Assembly: GCA_020851465.1 (NCBI GenBank)
Contig: JADZCR010000003.1
Coordinates: 124,001-188,000, forward strand
Reading direction: 5' to 3'
Source: Phycisphaeraceae bacterium
GTDB lineage: Bacteria > Planctomycetota > Phycisphaerae > Phycisphaerales > Phycisphaeraceae
Length of the DNA stretch: 64,000 nucleotides
Within the stretch, counting starts at the first letter, position 1; every line of letters starts with the position of its first letter. The notes under the pieces are model-generated. The model did no database searches and was not told where the DNA came from. It saw only the letters and a list, made by a program, of their open reading frames with translations. A program made the position numbers and the translations under genes. Positions 26,127-33,751 of this stretch are shown here, one piece after another.

Positions 26127-26464
26127 TCAGGGAGGCATTGTAGCGAGTGGCTTTTGATTGATGAGAGCGCACGGCACCTCTGCGACCCGACAGGACGTAT
26201 CCGCTGCATCAGACGCTATCTCACCCTGCCGTCACCCGCCTCCGTCCGCGATCGTGTTTTACGATGAATCCCCAGTGTTTTCCGATAACTAGACAGGCTC
26301 AGCCACGGACGCAGCGGATGGTGAACGAGCCGAGTGCATCAGCAGGCGGCTTTTCCGCAAAAAGCATCGTTGATTGAGAAGACCGCTCCCCGGCGATCGC
26401 AGCTCGTCCGATGCTCCGCCTGCGATGGATACACTCTCAATATCAGGTCAAAAGCAGCATCATC
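26127..26464. other. 338-bp intergenic region between divergent genes
   Basis: This gap separates the divergent P-protein gene (starting at 26126) from a membrane-protein gene (starting at 26465). On the minus side a TACAAT hexamer ends 10 bases before the P-protein start and is the only promoter-like element I can point to. Short open frames on the plus strand in this region have no ribosome site and no protein-like composition. I see no attenuator-type leader peptide rich in phenylalanine and no convincing structured RNA. Confidence 0.5.
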
Positions 26465-27241
26465 ATGCCCTCACAAAATCTCCATACCGTGCTCGACGGC
26501 ATGCCTGGCGTGGGTCAGGTGGTGCTGTTTATCGTGCTGGCTCTGGGGCTGGTGCTCTGGCTGATGGGGCGACGCCTCGCCAAGCCGGTCTGTATCCTCA
26601 CGTCCGGATCACTCGGCGCCGCGATGGGGTTCGTGCTGGTGCAGGCTGCGGGCATGTCGGGACTGGCGATCGCAGCGATGATCGTCGGAGGCATCGTGGG
26701 TATAGTGCTTGGCTGGTGGTTTTTCCGACTATTCATGGCTTTGAGTCTCGCGGTTGTGCTGGCGGCGACGCTTCCCGTGGCTGCACTCATGCTGCGCGGA
26801 ACAGCTCCACCTGCTGTCGAAACTCAGCAGGTGAAGGATCAGTTTGTTGACCTGACCAAACCGCCGCGCACGGATACGGAACAATCGCTCCACGATCGGC
26901 TCGCAGGAGTCTATAAGCAACAAGCCGACGAGGTCCGCGCCTGGTGGGACGGTCTGGAAACAGGCGGTCGCCGTCTCGTCGTGACTTCCGCTGGGCTGGG
27001 AGGCGTAGTGGGATTTATCGTCGGATTATTCGCACCGTTGACGGCAGCGGCGCTTGAGTCCTCGCTCCTGGGTGCGGCGGCGATGGTCCTGGCCGGCTGG
27101 CAGCTATTGCGACTGTATTCCCCCGACACAGCCGACCACCTTCCCCACGGCCCGCGGGTCGCGGCACTTACGCTGAGTCTGATAACCCTTCTCGGTGTCC
27201 TGCTCCAGTGGACCCTTTCGCGACGCAAAGCCGATAAGTGA
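26465..27241 (+). CDS. Multi-spanning membrane protein, unknown function
   Basis: This is a 258-residue integral membrane protein without a recognised family. Hydrophobic segments lie at about residues 14-32, 40-57, 62-79, 86-106, 172-190, 194-214 and 230-248. A hydrophilic central region (about residues 110-170) contains charged, glutamine-rich sequence such as TDTEQSLHDRLAGVYKQQADE. This arrangement, two helix bundles around a cytoplasmic or periplasmic loop, repeats in spirit in the next gene, so the two could be distantly related or act together. I chose the ATG at 26465, since the upstream part of the open frame is hydrophilic and unsupported. No clear ribosome site precedes it. Function unknown. 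Confidence 0.7.
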   Translation: MPSQNLHTVLDGMPGVGQVVLFIVLALGLVLWLMGRRLAKPVCILTSGSLGAAMGFVLVQAAGMSGLAIAAMIVGGIVGIVLGWWFFRLFMALSLAVVLAATLPVAALMLRGTAPPAVETQQVKDQFVDLTKPPRTDTEQSLHDRLAGVYKQQADEVRAWWDGLETGGRRLVVTSAGLGGVVGFIVGLFAPLTAAALESSLLGAAAMVLAGWQLLRLYSPDTADHLPHGPRVAALTLSLITLLGVLLQWTLSRRKADK

Positions 27242-27363
27242 CTTCGCCGCCGGATGTGCGTCGGGAAGCTGAGCCGTGAGGCGTGCTGACCGGGTAAGGA
27301 CGCATTGACGGCAGCCTCGCCGACAGGCTCATAAAGCCCGTCCAATCTCATAAGGAGTCCATC

Positions 27364-28119
27364 ATGCTCTTTCTCGCTGCCAGCCAACCCCGATCAGAAG
27401 GGTTTCTCGAAGTCCTCACTCAGATTTTCTCGCGGATCGACACGCTCGCCAATCCGGGTGATCTGCTGCGCCACGTACAAAACCTCTCATTGGTCTGGGG
27501 CGCGATCCTGCTCGCGGCTGGGTTGCTCTGCCTTTTCCAGGGAGCGAAATACTACAAGGTGGTCACGGTGATTTTCGCGTTGGCGGTCGGCGGTATCGTC
27601 GGCTACGCGCTCTCACGGCACATGAATGCAGCACCGATCGTTTCAGGGTGTCTCGCTGCCCTCTTTGCCGTCATCTGCTGGCCGCTGATGAAGTACGCGG
27701 TGGCGATCATGGGCGGCATCGCCGGCGCATTTCTGGGCGCCAATGCCTGGACCGCGATCGCGGCAACCGCAGCGGGTCAGGCGGAAAACGGCGGTGCAGC
27801 CAATGCATCGAAACTCTGCTGGGTCGGAGCTTTGATGGGTCTCATCATCTGCGGCATGCTTGCGTTCGTACTCTTCAAGGTCGCCATCGTCTTCTTCACC
27901 TCGGTCAGCGGCGCGACAGTGGCACTGATCGGAGCGCTCTGCCTGCTCACGGAGGTTAAGGACATCCGGGTAGCGTTGACCGACAACTTCGGTCATAACG
28001 CACTGGTTCTGCCGCTGCTCATGATTGTGCCCGCATGTATCGGCCTGATCCTGCAACATACCTCGCCGGACAAAGGTCAGGCCGCCGCTGCCTCCAAGCC
28101 GGCACCCAAGCCGGCGTGA
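27364..28119 (+). CDS. Multi-spanning membrane protein, unknown function
   Basis: This is a 251-residue membrane protein, probably with seven helices (segments at about residues 43-60, 66-82, 90-105, 108-130, 150-170, 176-195 and 212-228), followed by a lysine/alanine/proline-rich tail KGQAAAASKPAPKPA. The pattern of short loops and glycine-rich helices resembles TM7S3/TM198-like or DUF4203-like proteins, but I cannot assign it. The ATG at 27364 has AAGGAG eight bases upstream. It follows the previous membrane protein gene by 122 bases on the same strand. The gene converges on the isomerase-like gene at 28207. Confidence 0.72.
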   Translation: MLFLAASQPRSEGFLEVLTQIFSRIDTLANPGDLLRHVQNLSLVWGAILLAAGLLCLFQGAKYYKVVTVIFALAVGGIVGYALSRHMNAAPIVSGCLAALFAVICWPLMKYAVAIMGGIAGAFLGANAWTAIAATAAGQAENGGAANASKLCWVGALMGLIICGMLAFVLFKVAIVFFTSVSGATVALIGALCLLTEVKDIRVALTDNFGHNALVLPLLMIVPACIGLILQHTSPDKGQAAAASKPAPKPA

Positions 28120-28206
28120 TGTCGTCGGAACTGCCGGATGAAGCGGAGATGATCGGCACCTTTGCGGCTGGATGATGCTGCGCGAATCGTTGAGTGGCGG
28201 TGCGCG

Positions 28207-29028
28207 TCAGGTCGTGAATGCTGCTTTTTCCCAAACGATTTTCGCCTGAGCCGCAGCCGCGAGCGGGTTTTCCATGCCGCGCAGATCGAGCACTACCGGC
28301 CCGGTGCGTCCGCCCGCCAGATCGAGTGCGATGCGATAGGCGATCACATCCAGATCACCCTCGCCGATCGTGCTGCGTAAGCCGCTGGTGTCGATCTCCG
28401 ACTCCCCCGATGCACGGCTGCCTGCTACATCACTCAACCGCGCCACGGCCAGCCTGCGTCGCAATCGATGAACCAGTTCTGCCGGCTCTCGACCATGAAC
28501 GAGTGCAGACGCGGGATCAAGGCCGATACCCAGTGCCGGTTGATCGGTGGTGTCCGTCCATTGGAGCAGGTCGTCGATGCTGTCCTCCGCGTGAACGGCG
28601 AGGCGTATGCCGTGGCCGTCCGCTGCCTCGACGATCGCCTTCCGCATGTCTTCCGCCAGATTGGCGACCGGCAGAGCCAGACTCACCGGCACACGGCCCA
28701 GGTCCGCAGCCAGCTCGATGGTCGCCAGAAGTGCAGCCATGGCGCGGTCAGCGTTTTCCGGCTGAACGAAATGCTTCCGAGGCACGAAGCAATCCAGTCC
28801 CGCCAATCTCAGGCCGCGACGGGTCAGCAGCGCAGCCAGATCTTTCCGGGCACGCACATCGAGATCACGAGAGCGAACACCCGGCAACGTCGCATCAAGC
28901 TGCACCGCACGAAAGCCCCCTTCCGCCAGTCGGGTCAGCGCGGTCTGAACGGTGCCGTCGGTTTGTTTGACCACCGGGCGAATCGTCGGCGCGAGCGTGA
29001 GATCGGACCCGTGCGTGAGAATAGCCAT
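28207..29028 (-). CDS. Sugar phosphate isomerase/epimerase-like TIM-barrel protein
   Basis: This is a 273-residue protein of the xylose-isomerase-like TIM-barrel superfamily (AP endonuclease family 2 fold), which includes sugar isomerases, epimerases and inosose dehydratases. Recognisable parts are LTRLAEGGFRAVQLDATLPG near residue 31, LTRRGLRLAGLDCFVPRKHF near residue 68, HGIRLAVHAEDSIDDLLQW near residue 137, and ALGIGLDPASALVHG near residue 162. EGDLDVIAYRIALDLAGGRTGPVVLDLRG follows near residue 222. The metal ligands expected in active enzymes (two Glu, Asp, His) are only partly evident: HAED and GLDP are there, but the usual glutamates are hard to place. It may be a degenerate member. Substrate unknown. 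Confidence 0.65.
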   Translation of the reverse strand: MAILTHGSDLTLAPTIRPVVKQTDGTVQTALTRLAEGGFRAVQLDATLPGVRSRDLDVRARKDLAALLTRRGLRLAGLDCFVPRKHFVQPENADRAMAALLATIELAADLGRVPVSLALPVANLAEDMRKAIVEAADGHGIRLAVHAEDSIDDLLQWTDTTDQPALGIGLDPASALVHGREPAELVHRLRRRLAVARLSDVAGSRASGESEIDTSGLRSTIGEGDLDVIAYRIALDLAGGRTGPVVLDLRGMENPLAAAAQAKIVWEKAAFTT

Positions 29029-29128
29029 GAGATTCGTTCACGGAAGTTGCCGCGAGGATGCGGCGGCAGTTGAGCGGACGACGATGACGGTCTTGTGGAT
29101 TACAAGGATCGGAAGCGGCTGCGATTTT

Positions 29129-30109
29129 TCAGGATTCCTCAAACTGCCCCATATCCCGCAAACGCTCAAATCGCTTCTTTAACAACGTGTCCGACTTGAG
29201 TTTGGTCAGGTCACGCAGCGACTGGATGATCCATTTTTCGAGTTTGTCGGCGGCGGCATCGGGGTTGCGGTGTGCGCCGCCCAGGGGTTCCTCGATCACA
29301 TCTTCCACCGTACCGAGCCGGAGGTTGTCCTGCGCAGTGAGCTTGAGCGACTCGGCGGCCTGCGATGCCGCTTCGCCGGTCTTCCAGAGGATTGAGGCAC
29401 AGCCTTCGGGACTGATGACGCTGTACCAGGCGTACTGCATCATGCCGACACGATCCGCCACAGCGATACCCAGCGCACCGCCTGAACCGCCCTCACCCAC
29501 CACAACCGAAACAATCGGCACGCGAAGACGACTCATCTCACGGAGATTCACCGCGATGGCCTCCGCCTGACCACGCTCCTCGGCACCGATGCCCGGATAG
29601 GCGCCGGCGGTGTCCACCAGCGTCACCACCGGCAGGCCGAACTTCTCCGCCAGCTTCATTTTCGCCAGAGCTTTGCGATACCCCTCCGGGTGCGCCATGC
29701 CGAAGTTACATGCGATGCGTTCCTTGGTGTCTTTGCCCTTGTTATGCGCAACGATGAGACACTTTTGTGAACCGATGCGACCCAGACCGGTGATGATCGC
29801 CGGGTCGTCACCGAAATGGCGGTCGCCGTGAAGCTCGCAGAAATCCTTGACGAAGGCACGGATGTAATCGACCGCCTGCGGCCGTCCCGGATGTCGCGCC
29901 ACTTTCACCGTATGCCAGGGCGTAAGCTGGGCGTATATTTTTTTAAGCATGCCGGTGTGGCTCTGCCGGAGCTTGCGCAGGTCAGCGGCGATATCAACGC
30001 CCTGCTCGTCGGCGTGGGTCTCCAGTTCCGCGATCTGTTTTTCCAGTTGGATCAGCGGCCGTTCAAATTCCAGCTCGTAGGTGCCGGTGTAGCTGTTCAA
30101 CGCGGTCAT
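29129..30109 (-). CDS. accA: Acetyl-CoA carboxylase carboxyltransferase subunit alpha
   Basis: AccA forms, with AccD, the carboxyltransferase that makes malonyl-CoA, the first committed step of fatty acid synthesis. The 326-residue product has the family's N-terminal helix ELEFERPLIQLEKQIAEL and the biotin/CoA-binding core. Landmarks are VKVARHPGRPQAVDYI near residue 70, FCELHGDRHFGDDPAIITGLGRI near residue 88, and GMAHPEGYRKALAKMKLAEKFGLPVVTLVDTAGAYPGIGAEERGQ starting near residue 137. VVVGEGGSGGALGIAVADRV is further on. I set the start at the ATG at 30109, since AAGGA lies 8 bases before it; another ATG three codons earlier (30118) sits directly on this ribosome site. It is divergent from tyrA. 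accD is not in the window. Confidence 0.95.
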   Translation of the reverse strand: MTALNSYTGTYELEFERPLIQLEKQIAELETHADEQGVDIAADLRKLRQSHTGMLKKIYAQLTPWHTVKVARHPGRPQAVDYIRAFVKDFCELHGDRHFGDDPAIITGLGRIGSQKCLIVAHNKGKDTKERIACNFGMAHPEGYRKALAKMKLAEKFGLPVVTLVDTAGAYPGIGAEERGQAEAIAVNLREMSRLRVPIVSVVVGEGGSGGALGIAVADRVGMMQYAWYSVISPEGCASILWKTGEAASQAAESLKLTAQDNLRLGTVEDVIEEPLGGAHRNPDAAADKLEKWIIQSLRDLTKLKSDTLLKKRFERLRDMGQFEES

Positions 30110-30233
30110 GGGTTTCATCCTTGAATGTGCGAGGCCGCGGCAGGTCGGTCCTCTGGCTTTCCGGTCACTCCGAAACAGGGCTTTTCCTCGTACTTCTGCC
30201 TTCGACGCTATTCCCTGCTATTTTAATCGCTCA

Positions 30234-31145
30234 ATGGATCAGCGTGAGGAACAATTCGGCTCCATACGGCAGGTGGCGATTATCGGCGTCGGCCTGCTGG
30301 GAGGAAGCATCGGTCTGGGACTCAAGCAGGCTGGATTTTCCGGGACTATCCTGGGTCTGGGCCGGCGGATCGAAACTCTGGAAAAGGCCAGACAACGCGG
30401 GTGCGTGGATGACATCACCGCTGACATCAACCGTGCCGTTTCGGATAGCCAGCTCATTATCCTCTGCTCGCCGGTGGCGACGTTCGGTGACTGGATGGAC
30501 AAAATCGCCGCTGCGATTCATCCGAATCTCGTCATCACCGACGTAGGCTCGACTAAGCAGGTCGTCTGCCGCGAGGCTGCGCTACGACTGGCGCGACATG
30601 CGTCACGATTTGTCGGCTCGCACCCGATGGCTGGCGGGGAACGCGGCGGGCCGGAACACGCGACGGCGAATCTCTTTCAACATCGACCTTGCGTCATCAC
30701 CCCTGTTGCCGACACCAACCCCGACGCGCTGGAAACGGTACGTCAACTCTGGTCACGGCTGGGCATGCGACTCATCACGATGTCCCCCGCCGATCACGAC
30801 TGGACGGTCGCGCGGATCAGTCATCTGCCGCACGCCGCGGCTGTGGCGCTGGTGGCGATCGCCAGCCGTCAGGGGGGAATGCAGGCTGCCTCGACGGGTT
30901 TTGGCGATACGACGCGCGTCGCCAGCGGTGACCCGGAAATCTGGCGGGATATCTTCGCCACCAATCGTGAAGCGATTGTCAAGGCTATCGACGCCTACCA
31001 GCTCGAACTGGGACGGCTGCGCGACTGGATCGCCACCGGAAACGACCGCGACCTGCTGACAGCATTGGTCGAGGCGAAACACGCCCGCGACCAGTGGCTC
31101 AAGACGCATGGCTCCGCACAAGCAGCGGATCAACCCGCTGAGTAA
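30234..31145 (+). CDS. tyrA: Prephenate dehydrogenase family protein
   Basis: TyrA oxidises prephenate (or arogenate) to the tyrosine precursor using NAD(P)+. From the ATG at 30234 the protein has 303 residues. The dinucleotide-binding motif is VAIIGVGLLGGSIGLGLKQAG at about residues 13-33; ILCSPVATFGDWM lies near residue 80. DVGSTKQVVC and GSHPMAGGERGGPEHA, containing the family's catalytic GSHPMAG block, lie at about residues 100-130. HDWTVARISHLPHAAAVAL, carrying the conserved histidines, follows near residue 185. There is no ACT domain. It precedes proC by 13 bases. No Shine-Dalgarno sequence; TTTAAT lies 6 bases before ATG. Together with the P-protein at 25-26 kb, both branches of aromatic amino acid synthesis are represented. 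Confidence 0.93.
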   Translation: MDQREEQFGSIRQVAIIGVGLLGGSIGLGLKQAGFSGTILGLGRRIETLEKARQRGCVDDITADINRAVSDSQLIILCSPVATFGDWMDKIAAAIHPNLVITDVGSTKQVVCREAALRLARHASRFVGSHPMAGGERGGPEHATANLFQHRPCVITPVADTNPDALETVRQLWSRLGMRLITMSPADHDWTVARISHLPHAAAVALVAIASRQGGMQAASTGFGDTTRVASGDPEIWRDIFATNREAIVKAIDAYQLELGRLRDWIATGNDRDLLTALVEAKHARDQWLKTHGSAQAADQPAE

Positions 31146-31158
31146 AGGATCATCAGGC

Positions 31159-31971
31159 ATGGCTTACGAACTGGGATTTCTAGGCGCCGGCAACATGGCT
31201 GAGGCGATCGCCAGGGCTGCGATCGACAAGGGCGTGCTGCCGGCCGGGGCGATGATCGCATCCGATCCGAGCGACGTCAGGCGGGAGGTTTTCACGCGAC
31301 TGGGTATCCGTGCGGTGACGACCAACGCGGAAGTGATTAAGGAATCACGACAGATTCTCGTGGCGGTCAAACCGCAGGTGATGACGCAGGCAGCCAGCGA
31401 CCTTGCGAGCCACGCGACAGCCGATCAAGTGCTCATCTCCATCATGGCGGGTGTGACGACGACAAAACTCGCCGACACCATCGCCTCCGCGGGCGGACGT
31501 GTGAACCGCATCGTCCGGGTGATGCCCAACACCCCGTTGATGATCGGCTACGGCATGGCGGGGATTTCTCTTGGCCGAAAGACCCAGCCCGGCGACGAGA
31601 CGTTGACCATGAAGCTCTTTTCCGCAGGCGGTCAAGCGATCATGGTGGAAGAAGAAAAACTCGACGCGATCACGGCGGTCTCCGGGTCGGGACCGGCCTA
31701 TGTGTTTTATCTGGCGGAAGCGATGGAGCGTGCCGCCAATGAGCTGGGGCTTGCAGGGCAGGCGTCGCTGCTGGTGCGTCAGACGATCCTCGGTGCGGCC
31801 CATCTGTTGGCGGCATCAGGTGAGTCGCCAGCCGACCTGCGACGTAAAGTGACCAGCCCCGGCGGGACGACCGAGGCAGCAACCAGACACATGGACGGCA
31901 ACAAATCCATTGACGTGATCGTCAACGCGATCAAGTCAGCCGAGAAGCGTTCCAAAGAACTCGGGCACTGA
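31159..31971 (+). CDS. proC: Pyrroline-5-carboxylate reductase
   Basis: ProC performs the last step of proline synthesis, reducing pyrroline-5-carboxylate with NAD(P)H in the cytoplasm. The 270-residue product begins with the dinucleotide-binding motif LGFLGAGNMAEAIARA at residues 5-20. VKPQVMTQAASDL lies near residue 72, and VNRIVRVMPNTPLMIGYGMAGI near residue 115. ITAVSGSGPAYVFYLAEAMERAANELGL near residue 168 and VTSPGGTTEAATRHMDGN near residue 232 are the family's active-site and substrate-binding signatures. AAAGGA precedes the ATG at 31159. It lies 13 bases after tyrA. Its stop codon shares one base with the start of a 31-codon frame (TGATG at 31969-31973). Confidence 0.96.
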   Translation: MAYELGFLGAGNMAEAIARAAIDKGVLPAGAMIASDPSDVRREVFTRLGIRAVTTNAEVIKESRQILVAVKPQVMTQAASDLASHATADQVLISIMAGVTTTKLADTIASAGGRVNRIVRVMPNTPLMIGYGMAGISLGRKTQPGDETLTMKLFSAGGQAIMVEEEKLDAITAVSGSGPAYVFYLAEAMERAANELGLAGQASLLVRQTILGAAHLLAASGESPADLRRKVTSPGGTTEAATRHMDGNKSIDVIVNAIKSAEKRSKELGH

Positions 31972-32066
31972 TGCCCGGACTGCTGAGTAAGTTTCTAATT
32001 CTGCTCATCATCACGATTGCGCTGTGGATGAAGTACGATCCCGAAAGAACGGGAAGCGGGAATTAA
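31971..32066 (+). CDS. 31-residue single-helix microprotein
   Basis: This is a very short frame between proC and the ubiD-like gene. It reads as 31 residues: MPGLLSKFLILLIITIALWMKY followed by a hydrophilic DPERTGSGN tail. That is one clean hydrophobic helix (residues 4-19) with a lysine-tyrosine-aspartate border, as in small membrane proteins. Its ATG overlaps the proC stop by one base (TGATG), so it could be translated by coupling, and the next gene starts only 6 bases after its stop. A microprotein gene packed this tightly is plausible, but a frame this short could be chance. Function unknown. Confidence 0.5.
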   Translation: MPGLLSKFLILLIITIALWMKYDPERTGSGN

Positions 32067-32072
32067 ACATCG

Positions 32073-33737
32073 ATGGCCACCTACCCGACCCTTCGTGATT
32101 TTCTGGATGCCCTTGAAAAAGCAGGCGAGTTGCACCGTGTCAAGGCTCGCGTGTCGCCGATGCTCGAAATCACCGAGATCGCCGACCGCGTGAGCAAGAG
32201 TGCCGCACCGCACACCAGTCCGCACGCCCGGAAAAACGATCCGAATCACGCACATCTGGGCGGTAAGGCGTTGCTCTTTGAAACTGTCGAAGGCGCATCC
32301 ATGCCGCTGGCGATCAACGTGTTCGGTTCATATCACCGGATGGAGATGGCTCTGGGCGTTGAGCAGGACGGCGGGTTTGACGGGCTGGCGGAAAAAGTCG
32401 GCCGCCTGATCAAACCTGAACCGCCCAGCGGCATCCTCGACAAAGTGAAAAAGGGCATGGAGCTGGCAAAGCTCGCCTCACTGACGCCGCGTCTCGTGCG
32501 CACCGGTCTGTGTCAGCAAGTCGTCAAGACCGGCGAGCAAGTGAACCTGTTTGAGCTGCCGATCATCAAGTGCTGGCCGGACGACGGCGACCCGTCACGA
32601 TTCGGCTATCCGCAGAGCCTTCAGCAACCCGGACAGGGCAGATACATCACCTTCGGCGGGATTCACACCATCCACCCCGACGACGCGGGCGTGGACGGAC
32701 CACGCCTGAGCCGCAACATCGGCATGTATCGCGCACAGCTTCTGACGCGCAATACCACCGCGATGCACTGGCACATGCACCACGACGGCGCGAGACATTG
32801 GCGGGCGTGGAAGAAAGCAGGCAAACCCATGCCGCTGGCAATCGCGCTGGGCGGCGAAAGCGTGCTGCCTTTCGCGGCGACGGCACCGCTGCCCCCCGGC
32901 GTGTCGGAGTTTCTTTTTGCCGGTTTTCTCAACGAAGGGGGCATCGAGGTAGTGCCTTGCAAGACGGTCGATCTGCATGTGCCGGCCAATAGCGAGATCG
33001 TCATCGAGGGCTTTGTGAGTACGGAGTGCGGTCCGCCGGATTACGATCCGCGCGTATCAGCGTTGAACCCAGCTCCCCAACCGCTCCTCGCTGACCACGA
33101 GTTTTTTGAGGGGCCTTTCGGCGACCACACCGGCTTTTACTCGCTGCCCGACCGCTACCCGGTCTTCACCGTCACAGCCATCACGCACCGCAGAGATCCC
33201 ATCTATCCGACAACGATCGTCGGCCTGCCGCCGCAGGAAGATTACTACATGGGTAAGGCCACGGAGCGCATCTTCCTGCCTCTGCTCAAAACGCTGGTGC
33301 CCGACATCATCGACTATGACCTGCCGATGTTCGGCGTGTTCCACTCATGCGCCTTTGTGAAAATCCGCAAGGAATACCCGCTACAGGCACGCCGGGTGAT
33401 GCACGCGATCTGGGGTGCGGGACAGATGGCCTGGACGAAAATGATCGTCGTCGTTGATGAAAACGTCGATGTCCACGATCAGAACGCCGTGCTGTTTCAT
33501 CTGGCGGCCAACTGCGATCCCGGACGCGACATCGAGATCATCAACGGCCCGCTCGACATTCTCGACCACGCTGCGCCCCGGCTGGGAGCCGGACACAAAA
33601 TCGGCTTCGACGCGACAGCCAAGATCAAGGGTGAAGAAGTCAACGGCCACGCGATCCGCAACTGGCCCCGGTTGCTGGAAATGTCGCCGGCGATCAAGGA
33701 ACTCGTCGGGCGACGGTGGCGTGAGTACGGCTTATAG
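32073..33737 (+). CDS. UbiD-family decarboxylase
   Basis: UbiD-family enzymes are prenylated-FMN-dependent (de)carboxylases acting on aromatic or unsaturated acids. UbiD itself serves ubiquinone synthesis and relatives serve menaquinone synthesis. The 554-residue product has the family's opening YPTLRDFLDALEKAGELHRVK, with LPLAINVFGSYHRMEMALG-like sequence near residue 84 (NVFGSYHRMEMALG). RYITFGGIHTIHPDDAGVDGPRLSRNIGMYR lies near residue 190, where the N-x-G-x-Y-R block helps bind cofactor and substrate. EGFVSTECGPPDYDPR and EFFEGPFGDHTGFYS lie near residues 310-350. Since it follows proC and the microprotein closely, it may belong to the tyrA operon. A menaquinone (MqnL-like) role is possible, but no other menaquinone gene is nearby. 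Confidence 0.85.
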   Translation: MATYPTLRDFLDALEKAGELHRVKARVSPMLEITEIADRVSKSAAPHTSPHARKNDPNHAHLGGKALLFETVEGASMPLAINVFGSYHRMEMALGVEQDGGFDGLAEKVGRLIKPEPPSGILDKVKKGMELAKLASLTPRLVRTGLCQQVVKTGEQVNLFELPIIKCWPDDGDPSRFGYPQSLQQPGQGRYITFGGIHTIHPDDAGVDGPRLSRNIGMYRAQLLTRNTTAMHWHMHHDGARHWRAWKKAGKPMPLAIALGGESVLPFAATAPLPPGVSEFLFAGFLNEGGIEVVPCKTVDLHVPANSEIVIEGFVSTECGPPDYDPRVSALNPAPQPLLADHEFFEGPFGDHTGFYSLPDRYPVFTVTAITHRRDPIYPTTIVGLPPQEDYYMGKATERIFLPLLKTLVPDIIDYDLPMFGVFHSCAFVKIRKEYPLQARRVMHAIWGAGQMAWTKMIVVVDENVDVHDQNAVLFHLAANCDPGRDIEIINGPLDILDHAAPRLGAGHKIGFDATAKIKGEEVNGHAIRNWPRLLEMSPAIKELVGRRWREYGL

Positions 33738-33751
33738 ACGTCACGGATCGT

